A DNA stretch of 64,000 bases from the NCBI RefSeq assembly GCF_943913045.1, contig NZ_CALTVH010000001.1:62001-126000 (forward strand). The letters are read 5' to 3'. Numbering within the stretch: the stretch's first letter is position 1; each line of letters starts with the position of its first letter. The DNA comes from an uncultured Ezakiella sp. (GTDB lineage: Bacteria > Bacillota > Clostridia > Tissierellales > Peptoniphilaceae). The notes below the pieces were generated by a model, which saw only the letters and a list, made by a program, of their open reading frames with translations, searched no databases and was not told the DNA's origin. Below are positions 7,804-16,896 of this stretch, in pieces. Both the position numbers and the translations under genes were made by a program.

Positions 7804-8520
7804 ATGTCAACAAATAATAGAGTAGTATTAAAACTATCTGGCGAATCAATGGCTGGAGGAAAAGGTACTGGAATTGATATGGATTTTGTCTATGAATTAG
7901 CAAAATCTATCAAAGAAGGTAAGACATCAGACAATGAAATTGCAATTGTTGTTGGTGGAGGCAATTTTTGGAGGGGCAGGGATGCCAAGATTATTGAAAG
8001 GGCAACCTCAGACTATATGGGGATGCTTGGAACAGTAATGAACGCTTTGGCACTTCAATCTTCTCTAGAAAAAATTGGTGTAGAAACCAGGGTTCAAACC
8101 TCTATACAAATGCAAGAAGTTGCGGAACCATATATTATGAGAAGAGCCATTCGCCATTTAGAAAAGGGAAGAGTAGTTATTTTTGCAGCTGGTACAGGTA
8201 ATCCGTACTTCTCGACTGATACTACTGCTGCTTTGAGAGCTGCTGAAATTGGCGCCTCATCAATACTTGTTGCAAAAAAAGGTGTTGATGGTGTTTATTC
8301 AGCTGATCCAAAGATTGATCCCAATGCTACTAAATTTGACAATTTGACATATTCCGATATTTTAAGGTTAAACTTAAAAATATTAGATTCCACTGCTACA
8401 AGCCTATGTATGGATAACAATATTCCTTTGCTTGTCTTTGGAATTGACAACACAGAAAATATAACTAGAGCTTTAAAAGGCGAAAAAATTGGAACTATCA
8501 TAAGGAGGAACAATGATTAA
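7804..8520 (+). CDS. pyrH: UMP kinase
   Basis: PyrH phosphorylates UMP to UDP and is a homohexameric amino-acid-kinase fold enzyme. The 238-residue protein opens with RVVLKLSGESMAGG (phosphate binding), followed by IAIVVGGGNFWRG, a UMP-binding segment around DYMGMLGTVMNALALQ and FAAGTGNPYFSTDTTAALRA, then ILVAKKGVDGVYSADP at the ATP site. Length and motifs are standard. Its 3' end overlaps frr by 8 bases, so the frr ribosome binding site AAGGAGG (8502-8508) lies inside pyrH. Confidence 0.98.
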   Translation: MSTNNRVVLKLSGESMAGGKGTGIDMDFVYELAKSIKEGKTSDNEIAIVVGGGNFWRGRDAKIIERATSDYMGMLGTVMNALALQSSLEKIGVETRVQTSIQMQEVAEPYIMRRAIRHLEKGRVVIFAAGTGNPYFSTDTTAALRAAEIGASSILVAKKGVDGVYSADPKIDPNATKFDNLTYSDILRLNLKILDSTATSLCMDNNIPLLVFGIDNTENITRALKGEKIGTIIRRNND

Positions 8521-9070
8521 CGAAATTTTCAAAGATGCTGAAGACAGGATGTCAAAGTCAGTATCTGTTTATAAAGATGATCTTGCAGCAATTAGAGCTG
8601 GAAGAGCAAATCCTGCTTTGTTAGATAGAATTGATGTTGATTACTATGGTGTAATGACTCCAATTAAACAACTTTCAAATATATCTGCTCCAGAACCAAG
8701 GCTTATTGTAATTCAACCTTTCGATGCAAATGTTATACCTGAAATTGAAAAGGCAATATTGGCATCTGATTTAGGGCTAAATCCTGCAAATGATGGAAAG
8801 GTAGTTAGACTTGCAATTCCACAACTGACAGAAGAAAGACGTAAGGACTTAACAAAGCTTGTAGGAAAGTCTGGCGAAGAAGCTAAGGTTAATATCAGAA
8901 ATATTCGTCGTGACCTAATTGATGGAATTAAAAAACTTGAAAAAGATAAGGAAATCACAGAAGACGATAGAAAGAGATCAGAAACTGAAGCTCAAGAACT
9001 AACAGATAAATTTATTGAAAGTATTGATAAGCTTACAAAAGAAAAAGAAGCTGAACTAATGGAAATTTAA
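8513..9070 (+). CDS. frr: Ribosome recycling factor
   Basis: RRF splits post-termination ribosomes together with EF-G. The 185-residue protein has the family core: IRAGRANPALLDRIDVDYYG, TPIKQLSNISAPEPR, GEEAKVNIRNIRRD and the long helix ending KEKEAELMEI. Length matches the usual 185. It overlaps pyrH by 8 bases and is the last gene before a terminator, closing the rpsB-tsf-pyrH-frr operon. Confidence 0.98.
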   Translation: MINEIFKDAEDRMSKSVSVYKDDLAAIRAGRANPALLDRIDVDYYGVMTPIKQLSNISAPEPRLIVIQPFDANVIPEIEKAILASDLGLNPANDGKVVRLAIPQLTEERRKDLTKLVGKSGEEAKVNIRNIRRDLIDGIKKLEKDKEITEDDRKRSETEAQELTDKFIESIDKLTKEKEAELMEI

Positions 9071-9080
9071 TTTTCATGTC

Positions 9081-9114
9081 AAAGCACTTTGCTTTATGCA
9101 GGGTGCTTTTTTTG
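9081..9114 (+). terminator. Rho-independent terminator after frr
   Basis: AAAGCAC (9081-9087) pairs with GTGCTTT (9103-9109), followed by a run of T residues. The loop of 15 bases may hold additional weak pairing. It ends the rpsB operon and separates it from the uppS promoter. Confidence 0.85.
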
Positions 9115-9160
9115 TGGGCAAGTTTATTTTAATTTTTCTTAATAATAAACTTAAATTAAA

Positions 9161-9189
9161 TTCACAATTCATTAAGTCTTTGATATAAT
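9161..9189 (+). promoter_or_regulatory. SigA-type promoter for uppS-cdsA-rseP-ispG-polC
   Basis: TTCACA (9161-9166), a 17-base spacer and TATAAT (9184-9189) closely match consensus. The predicted start is about 9196, giving an 80-base AT-rich leader. A second possible promoter (TTGTAT near 9226, 17-base spacer, TATTCT) lies just before the gene and is weaker. Confidence 0.75.
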
Positions 9190-9275
9190 TAGTTTTTGAA
9201 TACTTCTGCAGAATAAAGTGAATTTTGTATTTTTTAATTTTATATGATATTCTATATCTAATAAGAGGTGATATT

Positions 9276-9953
9276 TTGCACATAGCGATAATTATGGATG
9301 GTAATGGCAGGTGGGCTACAAAACGTGGTTTGCCAAGAGCTTTTGGCCATAGAAAAGGAATGCAAAAGGTAATCGAGACTATAGAGTGGGCTGATAAAAA
9401 TGATATTAAATATTTGACCCTCTATGCTTTTTCCACAGAGAATTGGAAGAGACCACAAAATGAAGTTTCTTTTTTGATGAACCTTTTGATTGAATATATA
9501 GATAAGGAACTTAAAAACCTACACGAAAAAAATGCTAAGGTAAATATATTCGGAAGTTTAAAAGAACTACCAGAAAAGTGTCGTGAGAAACTTGAGTATG
9601 CTGTTGATTTGACCAAGGATAATTCTGGTTTAGTTGTAAATTTTGCTATTAATTATTCTGCCTGGCAGGATGTAATCTTTGCCACACAAAAAATTGTAGA
9701 GTCTGGTATTGATGCAGATAAAGTTGATGAAGAACTAATAAGAAAAAATTTATTTACTGCTGGCATGCCAGATCCAGATTTTATATTAAGGACTGGAGGA
9801 GAACTGCGTCTATCAAATTTTATGTTGATGCAAGCGGCTTATTCAGAATTTATTTTTAGAGACTTGTATTGGCCAGATATTACTTGGGATGATTTGGATT
9901 CTTGTCTTGAAGAATTTAATCATAGGAAGAGAAATTTTGGAGGACTTAAGTAA
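9276..9953 (+). CDS. uppS: Isoprenyl transferase (undecaprenyl diphosphate synthase)
   Basis: UppS condenses isopentenyl units into the C55 lipid carrier for cell wall synthesis. I place the start at TTG 9276 (225 aa), with AGAGGTGAT at 9264-9272; the longer ATG at 9225 lies upstream of that site and adds residues not seen in the family. The catalytic aspartate lies in IIMDGNGRWATKRG, followed by AFGHRKGM; the substrate region shows TLYAFSTENWKRP, and the C-terminus has RTGGELRLSNFMLMQAAYSE. It starts the isoprenoid/phospholipid part of the operon and overlaps cdsA by one base. Confidence 0.95.
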   Translation: MHIAIIMDGNGRWATKRGLPRAFGHRKGMQKVIETIEWADKNDIKYLTLYAFSTENWKRPQNEVSFLMNLLIEYIDKELKNLHEKNAKVNIFGSLKELPEKCREKLEYAVDLTKDNSGLVVNFAINYSAWQDVIFATQKIVESGIDADKVDEELIRKNLFTAGMPDPDFILRTGGELRLSNFMLMQAAYSEFIFRDLYWPDITWDDLDSCLEEFNHRKRNFGGLK

Positions 9954-10729
9954 TGAGCACATTTAAAACTAGATTAATCACATCGATTGGAATAGCGGTT
10001 TTTTATATAGGGATGTATTTACTGGGTAGTACTGTTGCAACAATAGCAACTAGTCTTATTATCCTGGGCATTATCTATGAGCTTGATAAGTGCTTTAAAA
10101 CAAAAGACATCAAGCCTTATAGCATATTTTTGATGGGTATAGTAATATTTAGATCTATAAATTCATTCCTGCTTTTTAAATACAGTTATTATCATCTAGA
10201 TAATATTTTAATATTAGCCATGCTAATTTACTTTATTTTTGATGATAGTGAAAACAAACTTATGAATGTATGTGCGACTGCCTTTATATATGTATATATT
10301 CTCATTTTGGGCAGAACTTTTTATACTTATCAGGTATTTAATTCAGATAGATTTTTATTGATCATTGCGATTACAACTGGTGCTGATGTTTTTGCTTACT
10401 TGGGAGGAAGTCTGCTTGGTAAGCACAAGCTCATGCCAAAAATAAGTCCTAAAAAGACAATTGAAGGTGCAGTTTTCGGCCTCTTGGGAGGTATTGGACT
10501 GGGATTACTTGCAGGTTCTTTAGTTTTAAATATGTCTGTTAACTTTAAGTCTATTTTAGTTTTACTTTTTGCATCAATTATGGCTGAATTTGGTGACCTT
10601 TTTGCATCATCTGTAAAAAGGGCATTGGGAGTTAAGGATTTTAGTAATCTTTTACCAGGTCATGGGGGATTACTTGATAGATTTGATAGCATTTTATTTG
10701 TTGCATTTGCATTGGGGTTATTTTTATAA
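9953..10729 (+). CDS. cdsA: Phosphatidate cytidylyltransferase
   Basis: CdsA makes CDP-diacylglycerol from phosphatidate and CTP at the membrane. The 258-residue protein has about eight hydrophobic segments and the conserved C-terminal block: GADVFAYLGGSLLGKHK, KISPKKTIEGAVFG and LPGHGGLLDRFDSI. Its start codon overlaps the uppS stop (TAATG), and its stop overlaps the rseP start in the same way, so the three genes are translationally coupled. The gene normally found next, dxr, is absent here. Confidence 0.96.
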   Translation: MSTFKTRLITSIGIAVFYIGMYLLGSTVATIATSLIILGIIYELDKCFKTKDIKPYSIFLMGIVIFRSINSFLLFKYSYYHLDNILILAMLIYFIFDDSENKLMNVCATAFIYVYILILGRTFYTYQVFNSDRFLLIIAITTGADVFAYLGGSLLGKHKLMPKISPKKTIEGAVFGLLGGIGLGLLAGSLVLNMSVNFKSILVLLFASIMAEFGDLFASSVKRALGVKDFSNLLPGHGGLLDRFDSILFVAFALGLFL

Positions 10730-11721
10730 TGAAATTTATTTACGCATTTTTAATTTTACTTGGTGTAATAACCATCCACGAGTTTGGGCATTTTATTGCA
10801 GCTAGAATTGTGGGGGTAAGGGTCAAGGAGTTTTCTATAGGAATTGGTCCAAAGTTATACAAAAATCAGGGAGTGGAAACTTTATTTAGCATAAGAGCTC
10901 TACCACTTGGTGGCTATTGCAGATTTGACGATGAAGAAGATGAAAAAGATCTAGGTTTTTCTTATAAGTCTTCGGACAAAGTTGATTATGAAGATGCATC
11001 GAATGGCAAAAAGCTAATAATTTTAATAAGTGGTATTCTTATGAATATGCTAACTGCTCTTCTTATTCTATTCTTATTATTTTCTTTTTATGGCTATCCA
11101 TCAACCTATGTTGAAAAAATCGTACCAGGATCTGTGGCTGAAGAAGTTGGTATTCAAGAGGGTGACCATATTGTAAAAATTGATGGTATAAAAGTTAATA
11201 CCGCAAGTGAACTAATGGCAACAGAGGCTTATGAAAATAAAAAATATACTCTAACTGTAATCAGAAATGGGGAAGAACTGTTAATCCCGATAGTTTCTGA
11301 GGATGGTAAGATTGGAGTTTATTTTGCAGTTAGAAAAAATCCTGGCATAGCTATTAAGCAAAGTTTTAATACAGCTGGTATGTTTATAAGTGAAATATTT
11401 AAAGCTATTAAAGAGATTTTTGTTGGCAAATCTGATAATTTGATGGGCGTAGTTGGATTTGTAGCTACAGTTGGTACAATGCAAGGCATAAATTTAAATC
11501 TTATATTAATGATTATAGTTAATATTTCTATATCCTTAGCTGTCTTTAACTTGCTTCCTATAGCACCGCTCGATGGGGGACAGATTTTAATTGTCTTAAT
11601 TGAAAGCATAATTGGTAGAGAGCTTAGCGAAAAAGCAAAAACTATAATTATGAGTATTGGTATAGTTTTCATACTTTATATTTTTATAAGGAGTTTAATG
11701 AATGACTTTTCAAGATTTTAG
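10729..11721 (+). CDS. rseP: Site-2 protease RseP (M50 family, PDZ domain)
   Basis: This membrane metalloprotease cleaves transmembrane substrates such as anti-sigma factors and remnant signal peptides. The 330-residue protein carries the zinc motif HEFGH at residues 17-21 in the first membrane helix, a PDZ domain in the middle (VEKIVPGSVAEEVGIQEGD onward) and the third zinc ligand in LLPIAPLDGGQI near the C-terminus. Four membrane helices are visible. Length is short relative to E. coli (450), consistent with a single PDZ domain as in Gram-positive members. It overlaps ispG by 20 bases. Confidence 0.95.
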   Translation: MKFIYAFLILLGVITIHEFGHFIAARIVGVRVKEFSIGIGPKLYKNQGVETLFSIRALPLGGYCRFDDEEDEKDLGFSYKSSDKVDYEDASNGKKLIILISGILMNMLTALLILFLLFSFYGYPSTYVEKIVPGSVAEEVGIQEGDHIVKIDGIKVNTASELMATEAYENKKYTLTVIRNGEELLIPIVSEDGKIGVYFAVRKNPGIAIKQSFNTAGMFISEIFKAIKEIFVGKSDNLMGVVGFVATVGTMQGINLNLILMIIVNISISLAVFNLLPIAPLDGGQILIVLIESIIGRELSEKAKTIIMSIGIVFILYIFIRSLMNDFSRF

Positions 11722-12784
11722 CGAATACAAGAGAAGGCCTACAAAAAAAATTAAAGTTGGTAATGTATTTGTAGGGGGAGATGCTTCTATAAGTGTTCAG
11801 ACGATGACAAATACTATAACCTCTGATGTTGATGCTACTGTTAAGCAAATTTTAGAGTGCGAAGGCTATGGATTGGATTTGGTTAGAGCGGCTATTAACA
11901 CAAAAGAGGATGCACTTGCCATTAAAAAAATTAAAGAAAAGATCAATGTTCCATTTATTGCAGATATTCAGTACGATTATCAGCTTGCCATGTGGGCTGC
12001 TGAGAATGGAGCTGATTGCATTAGGATAAATCCTGGCAACATGAAAGATAAAGAAGGTTTAAAATCTTTAGTTAGCTTGCTAAATGAAAGGGATATTTCA
12101 ATTAGAATAGGGGTTAATTCCGGCTCTATTGATACGAAAATAATAGATAAATTTGGTGGAGTCAATGCAAAAAGCCTTGTTGAAAGTGCTTTCGCTGAAG
12201 TAAAGACCCTAGAAGACTTAAATTTTACAAATATAAAAGTTTCTATTAAATCCTCAGATATATATGTGGCTGTTGCTGCCTATGAAAACTTCTCCAAAGC
12301 CATAGACTATCCTCTTCACTTGGGGATAACCGAAGCTGGACCTTATGAAGAAGGAATGGTAAAGTCAGCTATAGGTATGGGGATATTGCTGCACGAAGGC
12401 ATTGGTGACACCATTAGAGTTAGTTTGACAGATGATCCATATAAAGAGGTTATAGCTGGTCAAAATATTTTAAAGTCTCTAAATTTAAATGCCAGGGGAA
12501 TTAATCTTATATCATGTCCAACTTGCGCAAGAACAAATGGACAAATGATTGAGATGGTTAAAGAATTTAAAGAGCAAATGCCAAATATAAATGGGAAATT
12601 AAATGTTGCTATTATGGGTTGCAGCGTAAATGGCCCTGGAGAGGCCAGAGAGGCTGATATAGGAATTGCTCTTATGAAAAACAAGGTAAACCTCTTTAAA
12701 AAGGGGGAAATCATCAGAACTCTTGACAAGGATATGGCTGTTAGTGAGTTGATAAATGAGATAAAAATTATGGATGGTGAGTAG
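11702..12784 (+). CDS. ispG: 4-hydroxy-3-methylbut-2-enyl diphosphate synthase (flavodoxin/ferredoxin)
   Basis: IspG performs the penultimate step of the MEP isoprenoid pathway with a [4Fe-4S] cluster. The 360-residue protein has a TIM barrel (VQTMTNT, FIADIQYDYQLA, GITEAGPY) and a C-terminal cluster domain with cysteines in ISCPTCART and AIMGCSVNGPGEAREADIGI. ATG 11702 is preceded by AAGGAG at 11688-11693 inside rseP. The electron donor in such anaerobes is flavodoxin or ferredoxin, and a flavodoxin gene lies elsewhere in the window. Its presence implies the MEP pathway, so dxr should exist outside the window. Confidence 0.97.
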   Translation: MTFQDFSEYKRRPTKKIKVGNVFVGGDASISVQTMTNTITSDVDATVKQILECEGYGLDLVRAAINTKEDALAIKKIKEKINVPFIADIQYDYQLAMWAAENGADCIRINPGNMKDKEGLKSLVSLLNERDISIRIGVNSGSIDTKIIDKFGGVNAKSLVESAFAEVKTLEDLNFTNIKVSIKSSDIYVAVAAYENFSKAIDYPLHLGITEAGPYEEGMVKSAIGMGILLHEGIGDTIRVSLTDDPYKEVIAGQNILKSLNLNARGINLISCPTCARTNGQMIEMVKEFKEQMPNINGKLNVAIMGCSVNGPGEAREADIGIALMKNKVNLFKKGEIIRTLDKDMAVSELINEIKIMDGE

Positions 12785-15700
12785 AGTGGATAATTCGATT
12801 TTAGAACTGATATTAAGTGCTGATGACCTTGAACATTTTAATAGTTTGAACTTTAAAGTTGAGAGAGTAGACTTAGATACAAAGACTAATTCTATCAAGG
12901 TTAGCTCTTGTTCTAATCAAAACATTAATCAAATTGATTTGGATTTTATCAAGAGGGCTTTTGAAAAGTACTTATCTTCTCTTGAAGTTATAGTTAACAA
13001 CAAAATTATAAAAACTGAAATTGAAGAAGAAAAAGATGTTGATGTTGAAAACTTACTTGATAATGCCGAAAACTTTGCAGACAAATTTCAAGTTGATGAT
13101 GAGGTTGAAAAAGAGGATTTAGCTTTTACAAATAAAGTTCTGACTGAAGAAGTGGATCCACCAAAGGAAAGTAAAAAGACTGAAAATAAAAAGAGTTTTT
13201 ATAAATTTTCAAAAAAAGATTTTAAGAATGTTATAAAAATAAAAGATCTTACTCAAGATGATGTTTTCCCAACTGTGGAAGGAGAAATTTTTGCTTTAAA
13301 CTTCAGAGATACCAGGCGTGAGGACCTAAAGATTTTGGGTTTTTATGTATATGATGAGACTGAGTCTCTAATGGTTAGGGCTTTTATAAATTCAGATAAA
13401 CTGGAAGATATTAAAAACGATCTGTATGATGGTCAGTATATAAGATTAAATGGCGATTACGCCTACAACAATTTTGATAAAGCCATGGCTCTTACCATGC
13501 GCAATTATGAGATTGTAAAGAAGGAGACTCGTCGAGATAATGCAGATGTCAAGAGAGTGGAAATTCATGCCCATACAAAGATGAGCACCTTGGCTGGGTC
13601 AATTGATGCAGGTGACTTGATTAAGCAATTAAAGGCGTGGGGGCACAGGGGTTTTTGTCTCACAGACTTATCCAATGTCCAAAGTTATCCAGATGTAATG
13701 GATGCCTCAGATGAAAATTTCAAAATTGTATACGGTATTGAAGGCGTTTTAATTGATGATAATGAAAGGCTTATAATTGATTATAAAGATGGCTTCAAAG
13801 ACTTTGTTGTTTTTGATATTGAATCTACTGGTCTTAATCCCTATAGTGATGATGTAATTGAAATCGGTGCTGTAAAGATTAGAAATGGGGAAATTGTTGA
13901 CAGGTATAACCAACTAATAAATCCAGGCAGGCCTATATCAGCCTTTACAACGCAATTAACTAGCATTACTAACGAAGACCTAGCTGATAAACCAAGCTTT
14001 GAAGAAATAAAAGATGATTTTTATGATTTTATAAAGGGAACTATTTTAGTTGCCCACAATGCTGAGTTTGATATTGGTTTCATGAAGAGAAAATATAGTG
14101 AATATGGGATATATTTAGATAATCCATACGCTGACACACTTAAAATCAGCAGATATACTTTATCGGACTTAAAGAGACATAAGCTTGATATTGTCGCTGA
14201 AAGACTTGGCGTAAATCTACAAAACCATCACAGGGCTGTAGATGACGCTAATGCTACAGCAGAAATTTTTATAGCTCTTGTAAATATTTTAATTAGGCAG
14301 GGAGAAATAGAAGATTTCTATGGACTCAAGGATATTAAATATATTAATGAGTTTTCTAGTTTTAATGCTCTTATTTATGCGAAGAACTATACAGGTTTGA
14401 CAAATCTTTATCACTTGGTTTCAGATTCTCATACGGATAGCTTTATGCATGGTCCAAAGATTATGCTAAGCGATTTGGAAAAATATCGAGAAGGTTTAAT
14501 TGTTGGTGCAGAGGCAATAAAAGGTGATATATTCAATAAAATTCAATCAGGATTTTTAAAAGAAGATCTGAAAGATATGATTAGCAAATATGATTTTGTT
14601 GAAATTCAACCTTTTGATAACTACTCAGGCCTTTTGATGTCTAACAGATATAATTCAGTTGATGATTTAACATCTATTTTAAAGGAATACATTGGAGCTG
14701 CAGATGATTATAATAAAAAAATAATTGCAGGCGGAAATGTATTTGAGATGGTTCCAAGCGATGTAATTATTAGAAGAATTCTAGCTAAAGGTCGCGGAGA
14801 TTTCAGAGGAGAAAATGATCCACCTATGTTCTTGAAGACAACTGATGAAATGCTAGCTGGCTTTAATTTTATATCCGACAGGGCTTATGAATTTGCAGTT
14901 GAAAATACAAATGAACTTTTGGATGCTTGCGTGCAGTTAAGGCCAATTCCTAAGGAAAAGTTCCCACCTATAGTCGAGGGCTCAGATGTGGAGTTAAGAG
15001 AATCATGTTTAAAGAAAGCCAGGTCTATTTATGGTGATGATTTGCCTGAGATAGTTGAGAAGAGGCTTGATAAGGAACTAAATTCTATTATTTCAAACGG
15101 TTATGCAGTTATGTATATTATTGCAGAAAGGCTCGTAAAAAAATCGGAGGCAGATGGATATATAGTTGGTTCGCGTGGTAGTGTTGGATCAAGCTTTGTT
15201 GCAACTATGAGCGGTATTACTGAAGTTAATCCGTTGCCTCCACATTATGTGTGTACCAAGTGTAAATACAGTGAGTTTGATGAAAGCGGTAAGTATAATG
15301 TTGGCGTGGATATGCCTGACAAAAACTGCCCACATTGCGGCATTGAAATGAAAAAAGATGGTTACAATATTCCTTTTGAAACTTTCCTGGGCTTTAATGG
15401 AGACAAGGAACCTGATATCGACCTTAACTTTGCTGGCGAATACCAACCAAGGGCCCATGCTTATGTCGAAGAATTATTTGGTCACAATTATGTCTTCAGG
15501 GCAGGGACTATTGGCACAATTAAAGATAAAGTTGGTTACGGATATGTAAAAAATTACTTTGAAGAGAAAGGTGAATACGTATCGGATGCTGAGGTTAATA
15601 GGTTAGTTAACAAGATGATTGGTATAAAGAGAACAACAGGCCAACATCCAGGCGGTATTATGATCGTTCCAAAGAATAAAGATATCCATGATTTTTCTCC

Positions 15701-16829
15701 AATTCAGTATCCGGCCGATGATTCTAATACAGGCGTATTCACAACTCACTTTGCTTATAAGGCAATTCACTCAAATATACTAAAGCTTGATATACTTGGA
15801 CACGATGGTCCTACTATGATAAGGATGCTGGAAGATATGACAGGTGTTAGTCACAAGAGTATAAGGTTTGATGATTCAGAAATTTTAAAAATATTTTCAT
15901 CAACTGAGCCTTTAAAATTAGATCCAACAGTTTTGGAGTGCAGCACAGGTACTCTTGCTATTCCAGAATTTGGAACAGACTTTGTTGTAAGCATGCTTGA
16001 AGATACAAATCCTAAAAACTTTGCTGACCTTGTCAGGATTTCGGGCCTATCACACGGAACGGATGTTTATTTAAACAACGCCAAGGACTTGATTGAACAA
16101 GGAATATGCGAGCTAAAAGACGTTATCGCAACCAGAGAAGATATTATGACTTATCTCTTGCATGCTGGCATGGAAAATGATTTCTCTTTCTTTACTATGG
16201 AGAAAGTTAGGAAGGGAAAGCCACTCACCGAAGATGATGAAACCAGGATGAGAGAGCACGGTTTACCTGAATGGTATATAGATTCATGTAATAAAATTAA
16301 ATATATGTTCCCAAAGGCTCATGCCGTTGCTTATGTAATGTTAAGTTATAGACTTGCATGGTACAAGCTTCATTATCCCGAAGCCTTTTATGCAACTTTC
16401 TTTACAACCAAAAAGATTGACTTTGACTACTCTGTAATTGCTGGCGGTCTAGAAAAAATAAATGAAAAGATAAAGGTGATGAAAGCTATTGAAAGGCTAA
16501 CAAAAAAAGAGGAAAACGACTTGAAGTTATTAATTGTTGCAAGAGAAATGTATTTAAGAGGTATATCATGTAAGCCGGCTGACATTTATAAGTCGGAGCC
16601 TTTTAAATTCTTGAAAGCTGAAGGAGCAATAATTCCTCCGCTAACTGTTATTCCAAACTTGGGAGACGGGGTTGCAGAAAGTATAGTCGAAGAGAGAAAT
16701 AAATCTAAATTTTTAAGTCTTGATGACCTGATGAAGAGGACTCGACTAAATAAAACGAGTGTTTCATATATGAAAGACCATGGCATCTTAGAAGGCATGC
16801 AAGATACGAATCAAATATCTATGTTTTAA
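12774..16829 (+). CDS. polC: DNA polymerase III alpha subunit, PolC type
   Basis: PolC is the replicative polymerase with built-in proofreading in low-GC Gram-positives. The 1351-residue protein has a divergent N-terminal region, an OB fold (about 160-255), a PHP domain starting at VEIHAHTKMS (263-272), an inserted DEDDh exonuclease (about 344-510, FDIESTGLNPYSDDVIEIG and HHRAVDDANATAE), and the polymerase core with GSRGSVGSSF (797-806), a zinc module CTKC...CPHC (825-854) and PDIDLNF (879-885). It is somewhat shorter than B. subtilis PolC (1437), mainly at the N-terminus. ATG 12774 overlaps ispG by 11 bases; GTG 12786, just after GGTGAG, is an alternative start. Confidence 0.96.
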   Translation: MVSRVDNSILELILSADDLEHFNSLNFKVERVDLDTKTNSIKVSSCSNQNINQIDLDFIKRAFEKYLSSLEVIVNNKIIKTEIEEEKDVDVENLLDNAENFADKFQVDDEVEKEDLAFTNKVLTEEVDPPKESKKTENKKSFYKFSKKDFKNVIKIKDLTQDDVFPTVEGEIFALNFRDTRREDLKILGFYVYDETESLMVRAFINSDKLEDIKNDLYDGQYIRLNGDYAYNNFDKAMALTMRNYEIVKKETRRDNADVKRVEIHAHTKMSTLAGSIDAGDLIKQLKAWGHRGFCLTDLSNVQSYPDVMDASDENFKIVYGIEGVLIDDNERLIIDYKDGFKDFVVFDIESTGLNPYSDDVIEIGAVKIRNGEIVDRYNQLINPGRPISAFTTQLTSITNEDLADKPSFEEIKDDFYDFIKGTILVAHNAEFDIGFMKRKYSEYGIYLDNPYADTLKISRYTLSDLKRHKLDIVAERLGVNLQNHHRAVDDANATAEIFIALVNILIRQGEIEDFYGLKDIKYINEFSSFNALIYAKNYTGLTNLYHLVSDSHTDSFMHGPKIMLSDLEKYREGLIVGAEAIKGDIFNKIQSGFLKEDLKDMISKYDFVEIQPFDNYSGLLMSNRYNSVDDLTSILKEYIGAADDYNKKIIAGGNVFEMVPSDVIIRRILAKGRGDFRGENDPPMFLKTTDEMLAGFNFISDRAYEFAVENTNELLDACVQLRPIPKEKFPPIVEGSDVELRESCLKKARSIYGDDLPEIVEKRLDKELNSIISNGYAVMYIIAERLVKKSEADGYIVGSRGSVGSSFVATMSGITEVNPLPPHYVCTKCKYSEFDESGKYNVGVDMPDKNCPHCGIEMKKDGYNIPFETFLGFNGDKEPDIDLNFAGEYQPRAHAYVEELFGHNYVFRAGTIGTIKDKVGYGYVKNYFEEKGEYVSDAEVNRLVNKMIGIKRTTGQHPGGIMIVPKNKDIHDFSPIQYPADDSNTGVFTTHFAYKAIHSNILKLDILGHDGPTMIRMLEDMTGVSHKSIRFDDSEILKIFSSTEPLKLDPTVLECSTGTLAIPEFGTDFVVSMLEDTNPKNFADLVRISGLSHGTDVYLNNAKDLIEQGICELKDVIATREDIMTYLLHAGMENDFSFFTMEKVRKGKPLTEDDETRMREHGLPEWYIDSCNKIKYMFPKAHAVAYVMLSYRLAWYKLHYPEAFYATFFTTKKIDFDYSVIAGGLEKINEKIKVMKAIERLTKKEENDLKLLIVAREMYLRGISCKPADIYKSEPFKFLKAEGAIIPPLTVIPNLGDGVAESIVEERNKSKFLSLDDLMKRTRLNKTSVSYMKDHGILEGMQDTNQISMF

Positions 16830-16831
16830 AC

Positions 16832-16860
16832 TTGCTATATAAAAATATCTATGTTATTAT
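16832..16860 (+). promoter_or_regulatory. Possible promoter inside the polC terminator arm
   Basis: TTGCTA (16832-16837), a 17-base spacer and TATTAT (16855-16860) would start transcription near 16867, inside the right arm of the following hairpin. Such a transcript would lack the left arm and so escape termination. The -10 match is moderate. Confidence 0.4.
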
Positions 16861-16887
16861 AAATCTAATAACATAGATATTTTTTTA
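16841..16887 (+). terminator. 19-bp perfect hairpin terminator after polC
   Basis: The arms 16841-16859 and 16866-16884 are perfectly complementary over 19 bases around a 6-base loop (TAAATC), ending in a T run. The AGGAGG of the next gene begins 3 bases after the arm, so a read-through message would have its ribosome binding site next to a very stable stem. Confidence 0.88.
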
Positions 16888-16896
16888 GGAGGAATT

